Virus record (IMG/VR): IMGVR_UViG_3300035698_008128
Span: 1 to 35,842 of that record
Source of the DNA: a virus
Length of the DNA stretch: 35,842 bases
Strand: one strand, 5' to 3'
Shown: piece by piece, positions 10,901 through 18,731 of the stretch
How positions within the stretch are numbered: position 1 is the first letter of the stretch
How the letters are laid out: each line of letters opens with the position of its first letter
The notes under the pieces: model-generated
Seen by the model: only the letters and a program-made list of their open reading frames with translations
Databases searched by the model: none
What the model was told of the DNA's origin: nothing
Program-made: the position numbers and the translations under genes

Positions 10901-13423
10901 AAGAGACCTATCATAACTAGTAATCCCATCTTTGAGATTGGGGCTGAACTCGCTACGTATTCCACCAAAGCCTTTATGTCTTGGGACGGCTTCTTCATGC
11001 CAGTCTCTATGGATGGTGATGGTGGCCTACCTAGATATACTAACCCTTTGTCTGGATGTTCTAGTGGAAATTCTAGAGGAGCTATTCCTCCCCTATTCAA
11101 AAACGGAGAGGCGACCCAGGGCGGAGACCTACAATACCACTTAGGTATAGATATTAACTATCTGAACCCCTTCTCTAATCCTAGTGGATTAAATAGGAGC
11201 AATGTAAGTACAGAGAGAAGCGACACCCCTAATGTGGGACACCACATAGAAATTATAGGTAGAAAGGGTGACGCTAGCGGTAACCCTCCTGCCTCTAGCA
11301 TAGTTATGCCTACTCAGGGTTATGTAGATAATCTTGATAGTTCTATGAGTGACTATAAGGATGACTATAGGCCCTTTGCTGTTAGGGGGCCCATCATACT
11401 TCAGGGATGGGGCTATGATACTAACGGGGTGCCTATTCCTAATAAGGTGGACACGGAGGCTAGCGCTTCTGGTGGGGATTTTGAGGAGAGTGGAACACAA
11501 TGTAAATTTATGGACGACTGGTTGAGGAAGCCCCATAGCTGGCCAGTTGGCCCCATCGACTTAAGATGGGACAGACAGAGAGCTGTGTGGGTCTCCCCTC
11601 CTGCCTATACCACTGTTTGTGGAAGGTTGACGGAAGACCTGTGCCCTGGTGGTTCTGCCTTGGCCAACCTGGTTACAGACTCCCCCTTGTATGATTGTGA
11701 TGGTGCGACTTTTAGTGGGGAGTTTTATATTCACGACTGTCTAAGTGGGCTATTTCTACAGTCTGGAGAAATGGTCACTGCGGAATATGATACATATTCC
11801 TGCAAATATGTCACCGTCAATCAGCCCAGGACTAAGGTTAGGCCAGTACAGATAGACTCATGGATGCCCTATAATGGCACGGGATTAGGAGTGTCCTGCA
11901 CATGGAATGGCAGTAGCTATGCTCCCCAAACAGAGCAGTTCTCTCTATATCCTGGCCTATTGACAGAACATGGCCCCTTTCAGTCTGGTTGGAAGGGTAT
12001 GGCCGTAGACCTTATAGTTCCTATCGGTACGGAACCAGCAGGCCACGTTGGTTGCTCTGGGGTTCTAACGACCCTTATCAATGCTAATAAGAAGCATGAG
12101 TTTATCGAGTTCTGTACTAATGGAGTGTGGGGACAAGCCTCGTTTTCTGTTGCTGGAAACGCAAACATTTCAGCTAACGCAACCGTAAGTCATGCCTGGG
12201 ATGGCGTTGGCAATGAGCAAGATAATCATGTTGTTCAACTACCATCACACCTATCTACGGGATGCTTTCCTACTGGTCTGTGTGGAGTAGCTATATTAGA
12301 TGAAGTTGCTACATCATCAGTACAAGCAAGTAACCCAGCATATTGCGACAGATGGATATACAACATAGTAGACACCAACCAAATGTTAAGGGTGGTCAAC
12401 TCAGGATGTGGCGAGCAGGGTGGTTACTCATCACAATCACCTACTGGGACAGGGATAGCAGCAGAGATAGTTTTTGGGACTGGCCTTCAAATAATCCCTA
12501 ATCCAGACGAACCAAACCAGTGTAAATATGTTTTGAATACTACCCATAGTGTCGCAGATAGTGATAGTTGTGTAGATTTTGAGACCGCTGGCAGGCTTGT
12601 GGGAGATAATGTTTTTGATGTCCTGAATTTCGGGGCTGGAACTATGGTCCAAAAAGATGTTGATGCTGATGGACCCTGTAGTATGACTATTAACGCAGGT
12701 ATAAAGGTTGATGAGGTAAATGAGTGCGTACTAACTCAAGAAAGTCTGACTGCGTCTACCTATGATAGACTAGTAAACAAGATTATTTGGAATAGGGGTA
12801 TTAAGGCCGGTAACGTTTCTCAAGACATCTGTTCCATTAGCGTTGGGGCTGGCCTTTCTGTTAGTGGGGCCGACACCTGTCATACGGAATTTACAACCGG
12901 GGAAATATCTACCAGTTCACTTTTAGTAGGATTAATAGCCACTAAAGGTATTGGGGTTAAGATTAACAGTGCTGATGACTGTGTCTTTGACATAGGTCTA
13001 GACCTTAATGTGCGCTTTGATAATGGTGAAAGTCTATATGAGGCAGTCAACACCATCCACTTCTCAGAAACCTTCAGGGGTACTCCGGGCACCTGTGGAA
13101 TCATAGAGGTAGACATCTGTGTTGGTAACGGCCTATTAATACGTGATGATGGCTGTATAGAAATAGACCCTGCGATAGTATCTACACTAGGATTTCAAGA
13201 TGGGGAGGGCCCCTCATTTAGTCCTTCTAGTAGGGCCATAACTCCAGACATACACTTTACATCTGGACTACTAGCCAACTATGATGACCCCAGCAATATT
13301 GAGGTTGGTCTCCCAATCTTATTAGAGGCCGGAACACTAGACCTTAAACTAAACTCTGGTGGAGAAGGTGCCATCCTAGACTTCGATAAGTATGGGCGAA
13401 TACAGTCTATAAAGACCTACTAG
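7952..13423 (+). CDS. Large tail hub / fibre-like virion protein, 1823 aa
   Basis: A very long, beta-rich, Gly/Ser/Asn-rich protein with many cysteines. The first ~200 residues resemble phage baseplate hub proteins: FTMSGGWNEQ near residue 33, FSGIIQEWTKAD near 97 and SDPREILEGC near 133. About residues 905-965 form a highly charged helical linker. The middle (about 1065-1210) contains GPIILQGWGYDTNG and WPVGPIDLRWDRQR, a style I associate with structural proteins of environmental phages. Residues about 1504-1743 carry five Cys-containing beta repeats, and the chain ends in a charged sequence, YGRIQSIKTY. Hub at the N-terminus and fibre or receptor-contact region at the C-terminus is inference. 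A purine-rich AGGA stretch precedes the ATG. It is the last gene of the plus-strand unit before the terminator. Confidence 0.65.
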   Translation: MPLPVKNTCTPASAFGGFEQTLFLGCSVVSFTMSGGWNEQKSELTVQLIEDACPGTKIYYDRSLAEQEYSGADPGFIGDANNIIGVPVYFRVADFEFSGIIQEWTKADIRTLNANLPVKTLNANANLYTVKISDPREILEGCQVIVNEYAGFTAGLDNIVNAFGFLEATTNNCPPITQGVDGTIFGAPAAGFGNADVDSNGMSWTNILGSTRVLLSGTSTYGALSGIFSAGYLSFKGVSNTGYSGVSGITAGMGIMDQDSTSEAHYVVDLSSLPSLPNYVRFNGVAFSLLDLISQVCDIGGYDYYVELMPVDSTGAVWTNTIADSQNITKFIKVRTVNRDLQPAFGAIEEFINITNVAGTGTVNNDFGKELRNEMTNQLIIGGAKQNVFDTDNLTFLDPEGDGEPSNPEMDDMIVPHFGLDTSGNAIIPTKDTDGNWEFEADVTALNVQLGEYGLALEVSAVTINEKELICAGSSKEAWLYYSKRANTDIFQEFGDFESIYDFELITVLADLATDGDKVAPRDVPRTGGLLKPNDEDDGAQKITAIQALYDFVKGFADDFYGTKFQVRIPYTCGYIPTSQDGTIVGWGGKVTNSELPSDGGWSEETPLLGLTNPATSTDFFRHEDGRIQNILRFSDLTQLGLADLNADEFISTTSGEILWMKAANDADYVYIDKSNLTFPRIVLSIGTAIDESEDEGTLPPIIGVPEVYQAADPDATKTANIKKLYDGVGASTLYKYYGKKKKMPNGAAVCIKSTALKYGPYGSSTVAGKAAVKQDEGLVPWEYGSYANMNAAGAALAAEGITYMQVGERGSLTVPGYPTAPLGSELLSASATNSFAGNGPFYGGGTNLFENRSVTVSVTGPGQYVSTTMPLWVGTYGPNITGLTTNVEVGGIQTTYTMRTYTPKFGRFAKYNSERLKQVGQNNMREAKALRTFAAQSIRANNVRLKDKRLKNKKDELAGDEAPRTPHEILIGELNPWNSGAFKRPIITSNPIFEIGAELATYSTKAFMSWDGFFMPVSMDGDGGLPRYTNPLSGCSSGNSRGAIPPLFKNGEATQGGDLQYHLGIDINYLNPFSNPSGLNRSNVSTERSDTPNVGHHIEIIGRKGDASGNPPASSIVMPTQGYVDNLDSSMSDYKDDYRPFAVRGPIILQGWGYDTNGVPIPNKVDTEASASGGDFEESGTQCKFMDDWLRKPHSWPVGPIDLRWDRQRAVWVSPPAYTTVCGRLTEDLCPGGSALANLVTDSPLYDCDGATFSGEFYIHDCLSGLFLQSGEMVTAEYDTYSCKYVTVNQPRTKVRPVQIDSWMPYNGTGLGVSCTWNGSSYAPQTEQFSLYPGLLTEHGPFQSGWKGMAVDLIVPIGTEPAGHVGCSGVLTTLINANKKHEFIEFCTNGVWGQASFSVAGNANISANATVSHAWDGVGNEQDNHVVQLPSHLSTGCFPTGLCGVAILDEVATSSVQASNPAYCDRWIYNIVDTNQMLRVVNSGCGEQGGYSSQSPTGTGIAAEIVFGTGLQIIPNPDEPNQCKYVLNTTHSVADSDSCVDFETAGRLVGDNVFDVLNFGAGTMVQKDVDADGPCSMTINAGIKVDEVNECVLTQESLTASTYDRLVNKIIWNRGIKAGNVSQDICSISVGAGLSVSGADTCHTEFTTGEISTSSLLVGLIATKGIGVKINSADDCVFDIGLDLNVRFDNGESLYEAVNTIHFSETFRGTPGTCGIIEVDICVGNGLLIRDDGCIEIDPAIVSTLGFQDGEGPSFSPSSRAITPDIHFTSGLLANYDDPSNIEVGLPILLEAGTLDLKLNSGGEGAILDFDKYGRIQSIKTY
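12461..13180 (+). repeat. Five Cys-containing beta repeats near C-terminus of the large tail protein
   Basis: Protein-level repeats begin near nt 12470, 12630, 12790, 12940 and 13115, with a period of about 50-60 residues. Each has a hydrophobic-G-x-G/I turn followed by a Cys and an alternating beta strand: GTGLQI..QCKYVLN, GAGTMV..PCSMTIN, NRGIKA..ICSISVG, TKGIGV..DCVFDIG and GNGLLIRDDGCIEID. The pattern fits a beta-solenoid or fibre shaft. Confidence 0.6.
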
Positions 13424-13442
13424 GCCAAGCTGTATAGCTACG

Positions 13443-13480
13443 AAAAAGGGGCAGTAAGAATCAACTTACCGCCCCATTTT
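13443..13480. terminator. Bidirectional rho-independent-type terminator
   Basis: Stem GGGGC-A-GTAAG (13448-13458) pairs with CTTAC-C-GCCCC (13465-13475), 10 pairs with one A/C mismatch and a 6-base loop. It is followed by ATTTT on the plus strand and preceded by five A on the same strand, which reads as a U-run for minus-strand transcripts. It sits between the two converging gene blocks, so it can end both. Confidence 0.85.
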
Positions 13481-13501
13481 CTTTACTGCCTGACTCTTCT
13501 C

Positions 13502-13843
13502 TTATTCTTTTTGTTTAGTCTCATGGTTCCACTTGGTCCACCCTTGGTCAGGTAGCCATTCACCCTCAGAATCTTTCCTTTGTGGGAAAAGAGTACCGCC
13601 AGTCTTATGGCTTCCGAAGCCCAAGGTAGCATGGCAACTACGACATTTAAGCTCGTAGAAGTGATGACCGTCTACCTCACGATGAACAAAAGTATTACCT
13701 TTGCTTCCCTGGCACTTTTGGCAGGACTGCACCAACATCTCTTGGAGTTGGGCCATCGACTCAAAAATTTCTTTCTGTCCACTAGCATCGAACTCAATTG
13801 TTAGGTTCGAACCTGGTGAATACACTACTTTTACATTCTTCAT
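13502..13843 (-). CDS. Zinc-ribbon protein, 113 aa
   Basis: Small conserved-looking phage protein of unknown function. Two CxxC pairs (C41/C44 and C67/C70) about 22 residues apart make a zinc ribbon. A well-patterned tail follows, with GTLFPQRKD and QGWTKW. The start is put at the ATG at 13843; a TTG two codons upstream (13849) overlaps the stop of the preceding gene and is closer to an AAAGGA site, so 115 residues is also possible. It is the last gene of the minus-strand operon and follows a putative annealing protein, so a role in nucleic-acid binding beside that protein is plausible but only inferred. Confidence 0.75.
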   Translation of the reverse strand: MKNVKVVYSPGSNLTIEFDASGQKEIFESMAQLQEMLVQSCQKCQGSKGNTFVHREVDGHHFYELKCRSCHATLGFGSHKTGGTLFPQRKDSEGEWLPDQGWTKWNHETKQKE

Positions 13844-13845
13844 AC

Positions 13846-14619
13846 TCAATCTGTTCCTTTATTAGAACGCCAACTCGAATCATATCCCTTCAACTCAGAA
13901 GGAATATCTGTTTTGTTTTGCTGGTGTGTGTTTAGGGCTTCTTGGATTTTAGCAAAATCAGCGTAGCCCACCTCTCTTATAGAGGCAACCTTAGGTAGGA
14001 TGCCCTTAATAAATTTGAGCAGGTTTATATCAAGTCTCTTACACATAGAGTTAATATAATTCTCCTGTGTCTCTGTAATCGCCCCGTCAGGACGGTCTAC
14101 CACCTCGTAGTCGTGGTCAACAACGGAACCGGACTCTTCTGCCACCAACACCTTGCTTAGCCGTAGGAGCCGCCTCAGAGCCCTTCCTTCCGCCCTCGTC
14201 TCTGCGGTCGCCACTGGATGGTTACGGTAGGGCTTGTCTGTATTGCCCCAGTATACGTCTGCTGTGCCGTCTACTGTCAATAGGCCCTCTCCTACCTCAG
14301 GAAACATTAAGACGGATAGGCGAACTCTAACAGTAGCTCGCCTCTCATTATCTATTCTTGGAAAGTCCAACACTGTAGTTTCCGACCCCATAATACTTCC
14401 CAATAGTCGCTCCGTCACCCGCCTTAATCCATCAGTAGTAGGAGAGTTCCCTACCTTTTCCTCACTAGTCATTTGAGAAAGGACGTATTCGGTCCAACCA
14501 GGATTGGTGGGGTTCATGGGCTCTTCTTGATTCAGACTTTCTGGAACGTCTTCTACAGGATTAGCCTGGTCAAAATCTAGGTCCACTACATCTTCTTCTA
14601 CACTCTTATCTTTACTCAT
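13846..14619 (-). CDS. Putative Rad52-like single-strand annealing protein, 257 aa
   Basis: N-terminal ~40 residues are acidic and probably disordered. The core (about 60-165) contains a DGLRRVTERLLG helix, a strand rich in Arg/Val, and then the helix ATAETRAEGRALRRLLRL, a signature shape of Rad52/Erf-type phage recombination proteins. The C-terminal part (about 180-235) starts ITETQENYINSMCKRL and looks like the small helical tail found on several such proteins. The start chosen is the ATG at 14619, 6 bases after GGAG; a TTG at 14631 has no such site. It overlaps the nuclease gene upstream by 8 bases. Family assignment rests on one motif, so it is tentative; an unrelated DNA-binding protein remains possible. 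Confidence 0.5.
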   Translation of the reverse strand: MSKDKSVEEDVVDLDFDQANPVEDVPESLNQEEPMNPTNPGWTEYVLSQMTSEEKVGNSPTTDGLRRVTERLLGSIMGSETTVLDFPRIDNERRATVRVRLSVLMFPEVGEGLLTVDGTADVYWGNTDKPYRNHPVATAETRAEGRALRRLLRLSKVLVAEESGSVVDHDYEVVDRPDGAITETQENYINSMCKRLDINLLKFIKGILPKVASIREVGYADFAKIQEALNTHQQNKTDIPSELKGYDSSWRSNKGTD

Positions 14620-15448
14620 CGTCATCTCCAATTGTGATTAACCTATGTCCCTTGGCCGGATAATTGTCTACAATCTTATTCAATGCCTCTAACAGCTCCG
14701 TCTTAACCTTCCTCTTATAGTGTTGAGAGATGGACTGGGTCTGCTTGATTCTCACCAAACACCAACCCTGAGCTAAGATAAGACCGGACTTCTGATTGTC
14801 TGACCTTCGATTGCGGTCTAACACATCTTGACCCCATATAGGTTTGAAGTGTGAGGGCCCGTCAACCTCAATAGCAACTCTCAATTTAGGGAGGAATAAG
14901 TCTACCTGTAATCGCTGGTTGGTAATAAGCTGCTCTCTATGGAATTCTACGATGAAGCGAGCCTCTGTCAAGGCTGCAAATAGAAATTTCTCTAATTTGG
15001 AACCTTCCTTAGCAGACCGCCTAATCGCCTCCCCAGCAGACGTACTCAACCTCTCCTTCTCAGCTTCGCTTAGGCTATCCCAGTGGTTACGCCCTATTTG
15101 TGACCTGTATTCTCTTTCTGCCTGACTTAGATTATCCCAAGTCTTAGCCATCTTCTCACTAATTTTTAGCTTTGCTTCTGGAGAACGATGTTTACCTTCG
15201 GTCGGATGGACATGTCGGCCAGTCTCCAAAGCGATAGATTGGGCTTCCGCAGTGGTCCTGGATTGCAACCCCAACTTCTTAGCGTCTCTCCTAATCTTAT
15301 TAGCATAAGTTCCGGTAAGCTCTCCTATTTGAGGATAGCTCATTTTACGGTTATGATAAAGTTCATTAATAAATGCTAGTTTTTGCTGACTAGTTAGGCT
15401 TGTATATTTACTTGCTGTGGTTAACAAGGAACTTGGCAAGTTGCTCAT
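14612..15448 (-). CDS. Vsr/DUF559-type endonuclease, probable free-standing homing endonuclease
   Basis: Domains in order: a helix-turn-helix (about 30-60, MSYPQIGELTG...KIRRDAKKLG), a NUMOD3-like DNA-binding repeat (about 88-105, RSPEAKLKISEKMAKTW) with a second helical stretch, then a Vsr/DUF559-like nuclease fold (about 150-240). Candidate catalytic residues are E153, D183, E194/D196 and H200 in the stretch VDLFLPKLRVAIEVDGPSHF. Modular DNA-binding domains joined to a Vsr-like core are typical of I-Bth0305I-type homing endonucleases. The gene starts inside the 3' end of the preceding glycosyltransferase-like gene (41-base overlap) with GAGGAG 7 bases before the ATG. It separates sugar genes from the recombination pair. 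No intron or interrupted target gene was seen next to it. A phage-defence or repair nuclease is an alternative. Confidence 0.75.
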   Translation of the reverse strand: MSNLPSSLLTTASKYTSLTSQQKLAFINELYHNRKMSYPQIGELTGTYANKIRRDAKKLGLQSRTTAEAQSIALETGRHVHPTEGKHRSPEAKLKISEKMAKTWDNLSQAEREYRSQIGRNHWDSLSEAEKERLSTSAGEAIRRSAKEGSKLEKFLFAALTEARFIVEFHREQLITNQRLQVDLFLPKLRVAIEVDGPSHFKPIWGQDVLDRNRRSDNQKSGLILAQGWCLVRIKQTQSISQHYKRKVKTELLEALNKIVDNYPAKGHRLITIGDDDE

Positions 15449-15881
15449 GATTAAACTCCTCTATAATCTCAAGTGGCGACTGCCACAGTCGAGAGATTAT
15501 GTCATAGTGATATCTACTTCTTGTGAGTAGGGGTAGTTCTGGATTCTGATATACTTCTGCCATATCCCTATAATTGAAATTAGAAGATAGGGCCCACTCA
15601 GGATTCCAAACGTAAAAAAACTTCTTTGTAGGACCAGGACATTTAAGTAGTGCCCTGGCAGACCTAATATCTGTAGCTATAGCTATTCCATCAAAAGCCC
15701 AAGCTTCATACTCAGACATTATAGAGAATAGGGGATTAACAACTATCTTGTCGTAGTCGCGATAGAAGACTGAGGCACTATAGTTTGGTTCTTCAGTGAC
15801 CAACTTATTCATTTCTGTAACTAAATAAACAGACTGTTGTGACAGCCCTAGAGAATCTATTAGGAATGCAACCTTAATCAT
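15408..15881 (-). CDS. GT-B glycosyltransferase-like protein, short, 157 aa
   Basis: Starts with a Rossmann-type strand and turn (IKVAFLIDSLGLSQQSVYLV) as in the N-terminal domain of GT-B glycosyltransferases, and has FYVWNPEWAL and PLLTRSRYHYDII segments seen in small phage glycosyltransferase-like proteins. At 157 residues it lacks the C-terminal sugar-nucleotide domain with its E-x7-E motif. It may be a half-enzyme working with the gene just upstream, or a remnant. An AAGGAG site precedes the ATG, and the start overlaps the stop of the upstream gene. Confidence 0.6.
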   Translation of the reverse strand: MIKVAFLIDSLGLSQQSVYLVTEMNKLVTEEPNYSASVFYRDYDKIVVNPLFSIMSEYEAWAFDGIAIATDIRSARALLKCPGPTKKFFYVWNPEWALSSNFNYRDMAEVYQNPELPLLTRSRYHYDIISRLWQSPLEIIEEFNHEQLAKFLVNHSK

Positions 15882-16752
15882 TGGGAACTATCTCCTTTAG
15901 TAGCGATAGGGCGCACTCTGCTTCCTTATCTCTATCCAACCTGCTAAACATATCGGCCAGCCTATGAAAATAAGTGTCATTGTCTATGACTGTTTTATAG
16001 GCGGTCTTTGCTAGGGCGACGCGCCTACTTTTATTATCAATTAATGTTGTGATGGTGTCTACCCATTCTTTTGCATCAAACTTTTCTATGTAAGGATATA
16101 GACCGGCCTTATTAGAGACGCAGAATCCTTTTTGAGCAGCTACATCGTACTGTTGCTGACTATTAAAGTCTATACAGATTTTAGCAGAGGCGAAAAAGTC
16201 TGCCGTTTCTTGAACGGATGTTTGTCCCACATAGTTCAGGAGGGGTCTCTTGAACCCTATAATTTTGAAACTATAAGGTAGGCCAGAGAACAGACTTAGA
16301 ATATCTGATTCGCCCAGGTCAGACTCTGGCTTAGTCGCAAAATATAAAATGTCCGACGCCTTATCTTCACTAAACTTGCCATCTCTAAACTTAGAGAGGT
16401 TCGCCGCTGGCTTAGAAGCATATAAGGGTAAAGGATAATACTTTTCAACGATAGTAGGGATGATGTCAGGAAAGATAAGCAGGTCTGGTTTTAAATCATA
16501 GGGTGGCATACCACCACATAGGACTAATTGAGAGCCATACTCCAGCATAGGCTTTTCAATATTGGGTATTGAGGTAGAATCTGCAATGATTAGGTTGGGC
16601 CTTATCTCGTCAAACATGTCGAAGGTAGGCTTCACCTGGGGGTCCCAATTAACAACTGTTACCTCCCCATTCTTATACGCTAGATAGTTTAAGGTTGCTA
16701 CTAGTCCATCTATAGGTTGATTCCTACTAAATATTGTTACTATTGTATACAT
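15874..16752 (-). CDS. GT-B glycosyltransferase-like protein, 292 aa
   Basis: Two Rossmann-like halves: the N-terminal half contains PNLIIADST and SQLVLCGGMPPYDLKPDLLIF; the second half has FKIIGFKRPLL followed by FFASAKICIDFNSQQQYDVAAQKGFCVSN, the position where GT-B enzymes bind the nucleotide-sugar. The usual E-x7-E pair is not clear, so activity is uncertain. The C-terminus is helical. The 5' end overlaps the nucleotidyltransferase gene by 13 bases, which implies translational coupling in the sugar cassette. Donor and acceptor unknown. Confidence 0.6.
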   Translation of the reverse strand: MYTIVTIFSRNQPIDGLVATLNYLAYKNGEVTVVNWDPQVKPTFDMFDEIRPNLIIADSTSIPNIEKPMLEYGSQLVLCGGMPPYDLKPDLLIFPDIIPTIVEKYYPLPLYASKPAANLSKFRDGKFSEDKASDILYFATKPESDLGESDILSLFSGLPYSFKIIGFKRPLLNYVGQTSVQETADFFASAKICIDFNSQQQYDVAAQKGFCVSNKAGLYPYIEKFDAKEWVDTITTLIDNKSRRVALAKTAYKTVIDNDTYFHRLADMFSRLDRDKEAECALSLLKEIVPND

Positions 16753-17462
16753 AGTTCTGTCGCCCTACTTATGTCTTTAGAGGTATCCACATCAATACTT
16801 TTTGCATTTTTAGGTGAGTAAGTTCTAAACTTACCTCCCCTGTCTATTATCTCGTTAACCATCTCAAACCCAAACCATCTAGAACAATTTTGAGTAGTGA
16901 CTATCTGTTTAAAATAAGTCAGTTCCTTGCCCGTCAAATATAACATTTGGCCCCACTTACTAGGAAGCCCATACATCATATTAGACAGCCTGTTCTGATG
17001 GGTTATACAACCAACCTCATCCTTCTTCATGTAGTTTGAGGGGTCCATAGTAATGAGGGATTCATACATCAAGGGAAGGGTAATGGCCTCTAAGTTAAAG
17101 ACGAGGTCTCCATAGACAATCAATACGTTGGGGTTCTTAGCTGCAACCAAACCTAAGGCAATGCTATGTACCACATTCGTAGTTGAGAAATGCTTATTTG
17201 TAACCACCTTAATGTTGTCGGGAAGCTGTTTCAGAATCTTATACGACTCAAAGCCTACTACTAAAATTATCTCATACTGAATGAAGGTGGCCCTTATGTT
17301 TTCAATCTGTCTCTCTAAGATAGACTTCCCGCCTATTTCAATGAGAGATTTTGGGCCGTAAGACTTCATCCTCTGTCCCTGTCCAGCGGCGGGAATGATT
17401 ATGGAGTACTTTTGTTTGTGGGGCAGGTTGATTGCAGACACATTTCGAGTAGCATTAACCAT
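16740..17462 (-). CDS. Sugar/choline-phosphate nucleotidyltransferase (LicC/RfbA-like)
   Basis: Would make an activated donor (NDP-sugar or CDP-choline-type) from NTP and a phosphorylated substrate, feeding the neighbouring transferases. Seen: the nucleotide-binding signature IIIPAAGQGQRMKSYGPKSL (residues 21-40, with the G-x-G-x-R-M and P-K pair), STTNVVHSIALGL (about 93-104) as in LicC-like cytidylyltransferases, the metal-binding YGD (D119), and SIDVDTSKDISRA near the C-terminus. The 240-residue length is normal for the family. The ATG at 17462 was chosen because it overlaps the stop of the upstream gene and has AAGG 6 bases away; the TTG at 17483 lies deeper in that gene. Confidence 0.85.
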   Translation of the reverse strand: MVNATRNVSAINLPHKQKYSIIIPAAGQGQRMKSYGPKSLIEIGGKSILERQIENIRATFIQYEIILVVGFESYKILKQLPDNIKVVTNKHFSTTNVVHSIALGLVAAKNPNVLIVYGDLVFNLEAITLPLMYESLITMDPSNYMKKDEVGCITHQNRLSNMMYGLPSKWGQMLYLTGKELTYFKQIVTTQNCSRWFGFEMVNEIIDRGGKFRTYSPKNAKSIDVDTSKDISRATELCIQ

Positions 17463-18012
17463 ACTTAGCCTTAACTTTCTCAACTTCTTCTAGTGACACA
17501 GAGTGCCACTGTGTAGTTATTAGTGGCTCTGGAATATGGGCTAACAAAGTAGAACTTCCTATGTCTTTAAAGTAGTCGAAGAAAAAGGCGGTCTTCAATG
17601 TTGTGTCCCAGGGTCTTAATAGATTACTACTTAGGAAGATGGGAGTATTGATAACCGTAGACTTATACATTCGCTTTGAAAAGGCAGGGAAGATTTGAGG
17701 AATCTTACTATGGGCCATCAAAATATTGTCAGCGTATACCGCCCCAATATAGGGATTCCCCAATACGTTCACTACCTTTTCTATAGACTTAGGTTCCGCT
17801 AAATAGTCATACTCAGATAGAAATCCATAAATACCTTGGTGACTATACTGTTCTATATACTGCTGAAAAAACTCAGGAGCCGTACCATCGCCAGAATTGA
17901 CAATGATTATGTTCTCATAGGTTTGCTTAATGAGGTCCGGCTTCTTTCGGTGGACCAGGAGAATTACTGGAACTTGGGGTCCACTTCCTGTATCTGATAT
18001 ATCCCTGGACAT
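17455..18012 (-). CDS. GT2-like (GT-A fold) glycosyltransferase, short, 185 aa
   Basis: Opens with PVILLVHRKKPDLIKQTYENI, the first strand and helix of a GT-A fold. IGAVYADN (near residue 90) sits at the DxD metal site, followed by TPIFLSSNLLRPWD and a FFDYF motif typical of family 2 enzymes near the acceptor site. It is shorter than standard GT2 enzymes (about 230-300). The start overlaps the upstream gene by 49 bases; no later in-frame ATG lies before the first strand. Donor and acceptor unknown. Confidence 0.65.
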   Translation of the reverse strand: MSRDISDTGSGPQVPVILLVHRKKPDLIKQTYENIIIVNSGDGTAPEFFQQYIEQYSHQGIYGFLSEYDYLAEPKSIEKVVNVLGNPYIGAVYADNILMAHSKIPQIFPAFSKRMYKSTVINTPIFLSSNLLRPWDTTLKTAFFFDYFKDIGSSTLLAHIPEPLITTQWHSVSLEEVEKVKAKYG

Positions 18013-18731
18013 TCTTCGTTATCTCTTTCTATTAGATGCTCTAACCCATCTAGTTGATTTTTAAAATATTGTAGTACAACCTTAGTAACTACCACACCGT
18101 CTACAGGGTCTTTCTCATTATTGAGAATTGAAAACTGAAAGAACTCCTTAATCACCTTATCGTTCAGGTTAGATAGGAAGTCCTTGTGAACTTTTCTTCC
18201 CGCCCTGAAACAGGCCATGAACGGCCTAGGGTGCCATCTCACGCCCAACTCGATAGCGCTACGGTCTTGTCTATCTGGGTCCGTCAACCCTTCTATTTTC
18301 CACCGGGGGAAGTTGGAGTCTTGCAGAAAAGAAATCAATAGGGGGTTTTCAATCGCACAACCCACTTCTTGTACGACCATTACCATGTCGGGCCTTAGCT
18401 CTTGGGCTCGCAGGCTTTCTAGTGTTAGGATAACCTCATCATAGGTGGTGTCCTTGCTACAAAGAACGAAGGCGGAAAACTTACACTCAACCTCCTTAAG
18501 GGCGGTCTTCTTATAGAATTCCTTATGCCTATCTTTACCTACGTTGTCCTTCCAGCCCTGGGGCCTTTTCAACATGCAGGAGCGGTCCTTAATGACGTTA
18601 AACTCCCCATCATTATTCCAACATTCCATTACCTTTAGGCCAGCCTTCTGGGCGCTCTCTATAAGGTTAAACTCGCAGCCCTTCTTAGTTTGGAAGACGC
18701 ATCCTTGGCAGACAGTATCATTATTACTCAT
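17964..18731 (-). CDS. GT2-like protein with Cys-rich N-terminus, 255 aa
   Basis: The first ~55 residues hold five cysteines (C8, C11, C19, C37, C52), a possible metal-binding knuckle. From about residue 80 a GT-A-like core follows: KFSAFVLCSKDTTYDEVILT, then a helix and PDMVMVVQEVG, as in family 2 glycosyltransferases. A clear DxD was not found; TDPDRQDRSAIELGVRW near 150 is the corresponding region. Its 3' end overlaps the following GT2-like gene and its start overlaps the stop of the methyltransferase-like gene, so the genes are coupled. Enzyme activity is inferred from fold and neighbours. Confidence 0.6.
   Translation of the reverse strand: MSNNDTVCQGCVFQTKKGCEFNLIESAQKAGLKVMECWNNDGEFNVIKDRSCMLKRPQGWKDNVGKDRHKEFYKKTALKEVECKFSAFVLCSKDTTYDEVILTLESLRAQELRPDMVMVVQEVGCAIENPLLISFLQDSNFPRWKIEGLTDPDRQDRSAIELGVRWHPRPFMACFRAGRKVHKDFLSNLNDKVIKEFFQFSILNNEKDPVDGVVVTKVVLQYFKNQLDGLEHLIERDNEECPGIYQIQEVDPKFQ

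Noticed and set aside
8215-13116. Open frames of 60-150 codons inside the large tail protein gene on both strands
   Set aside because: All overlap the 1823-codon gene fully and show no recognisable domains.
17463-17483. TTG start for the nucleotidyltransferase
   Set aside because: The ATG at 17462 has AAGG at proper distance and the stop-start overlap typical of this operon.
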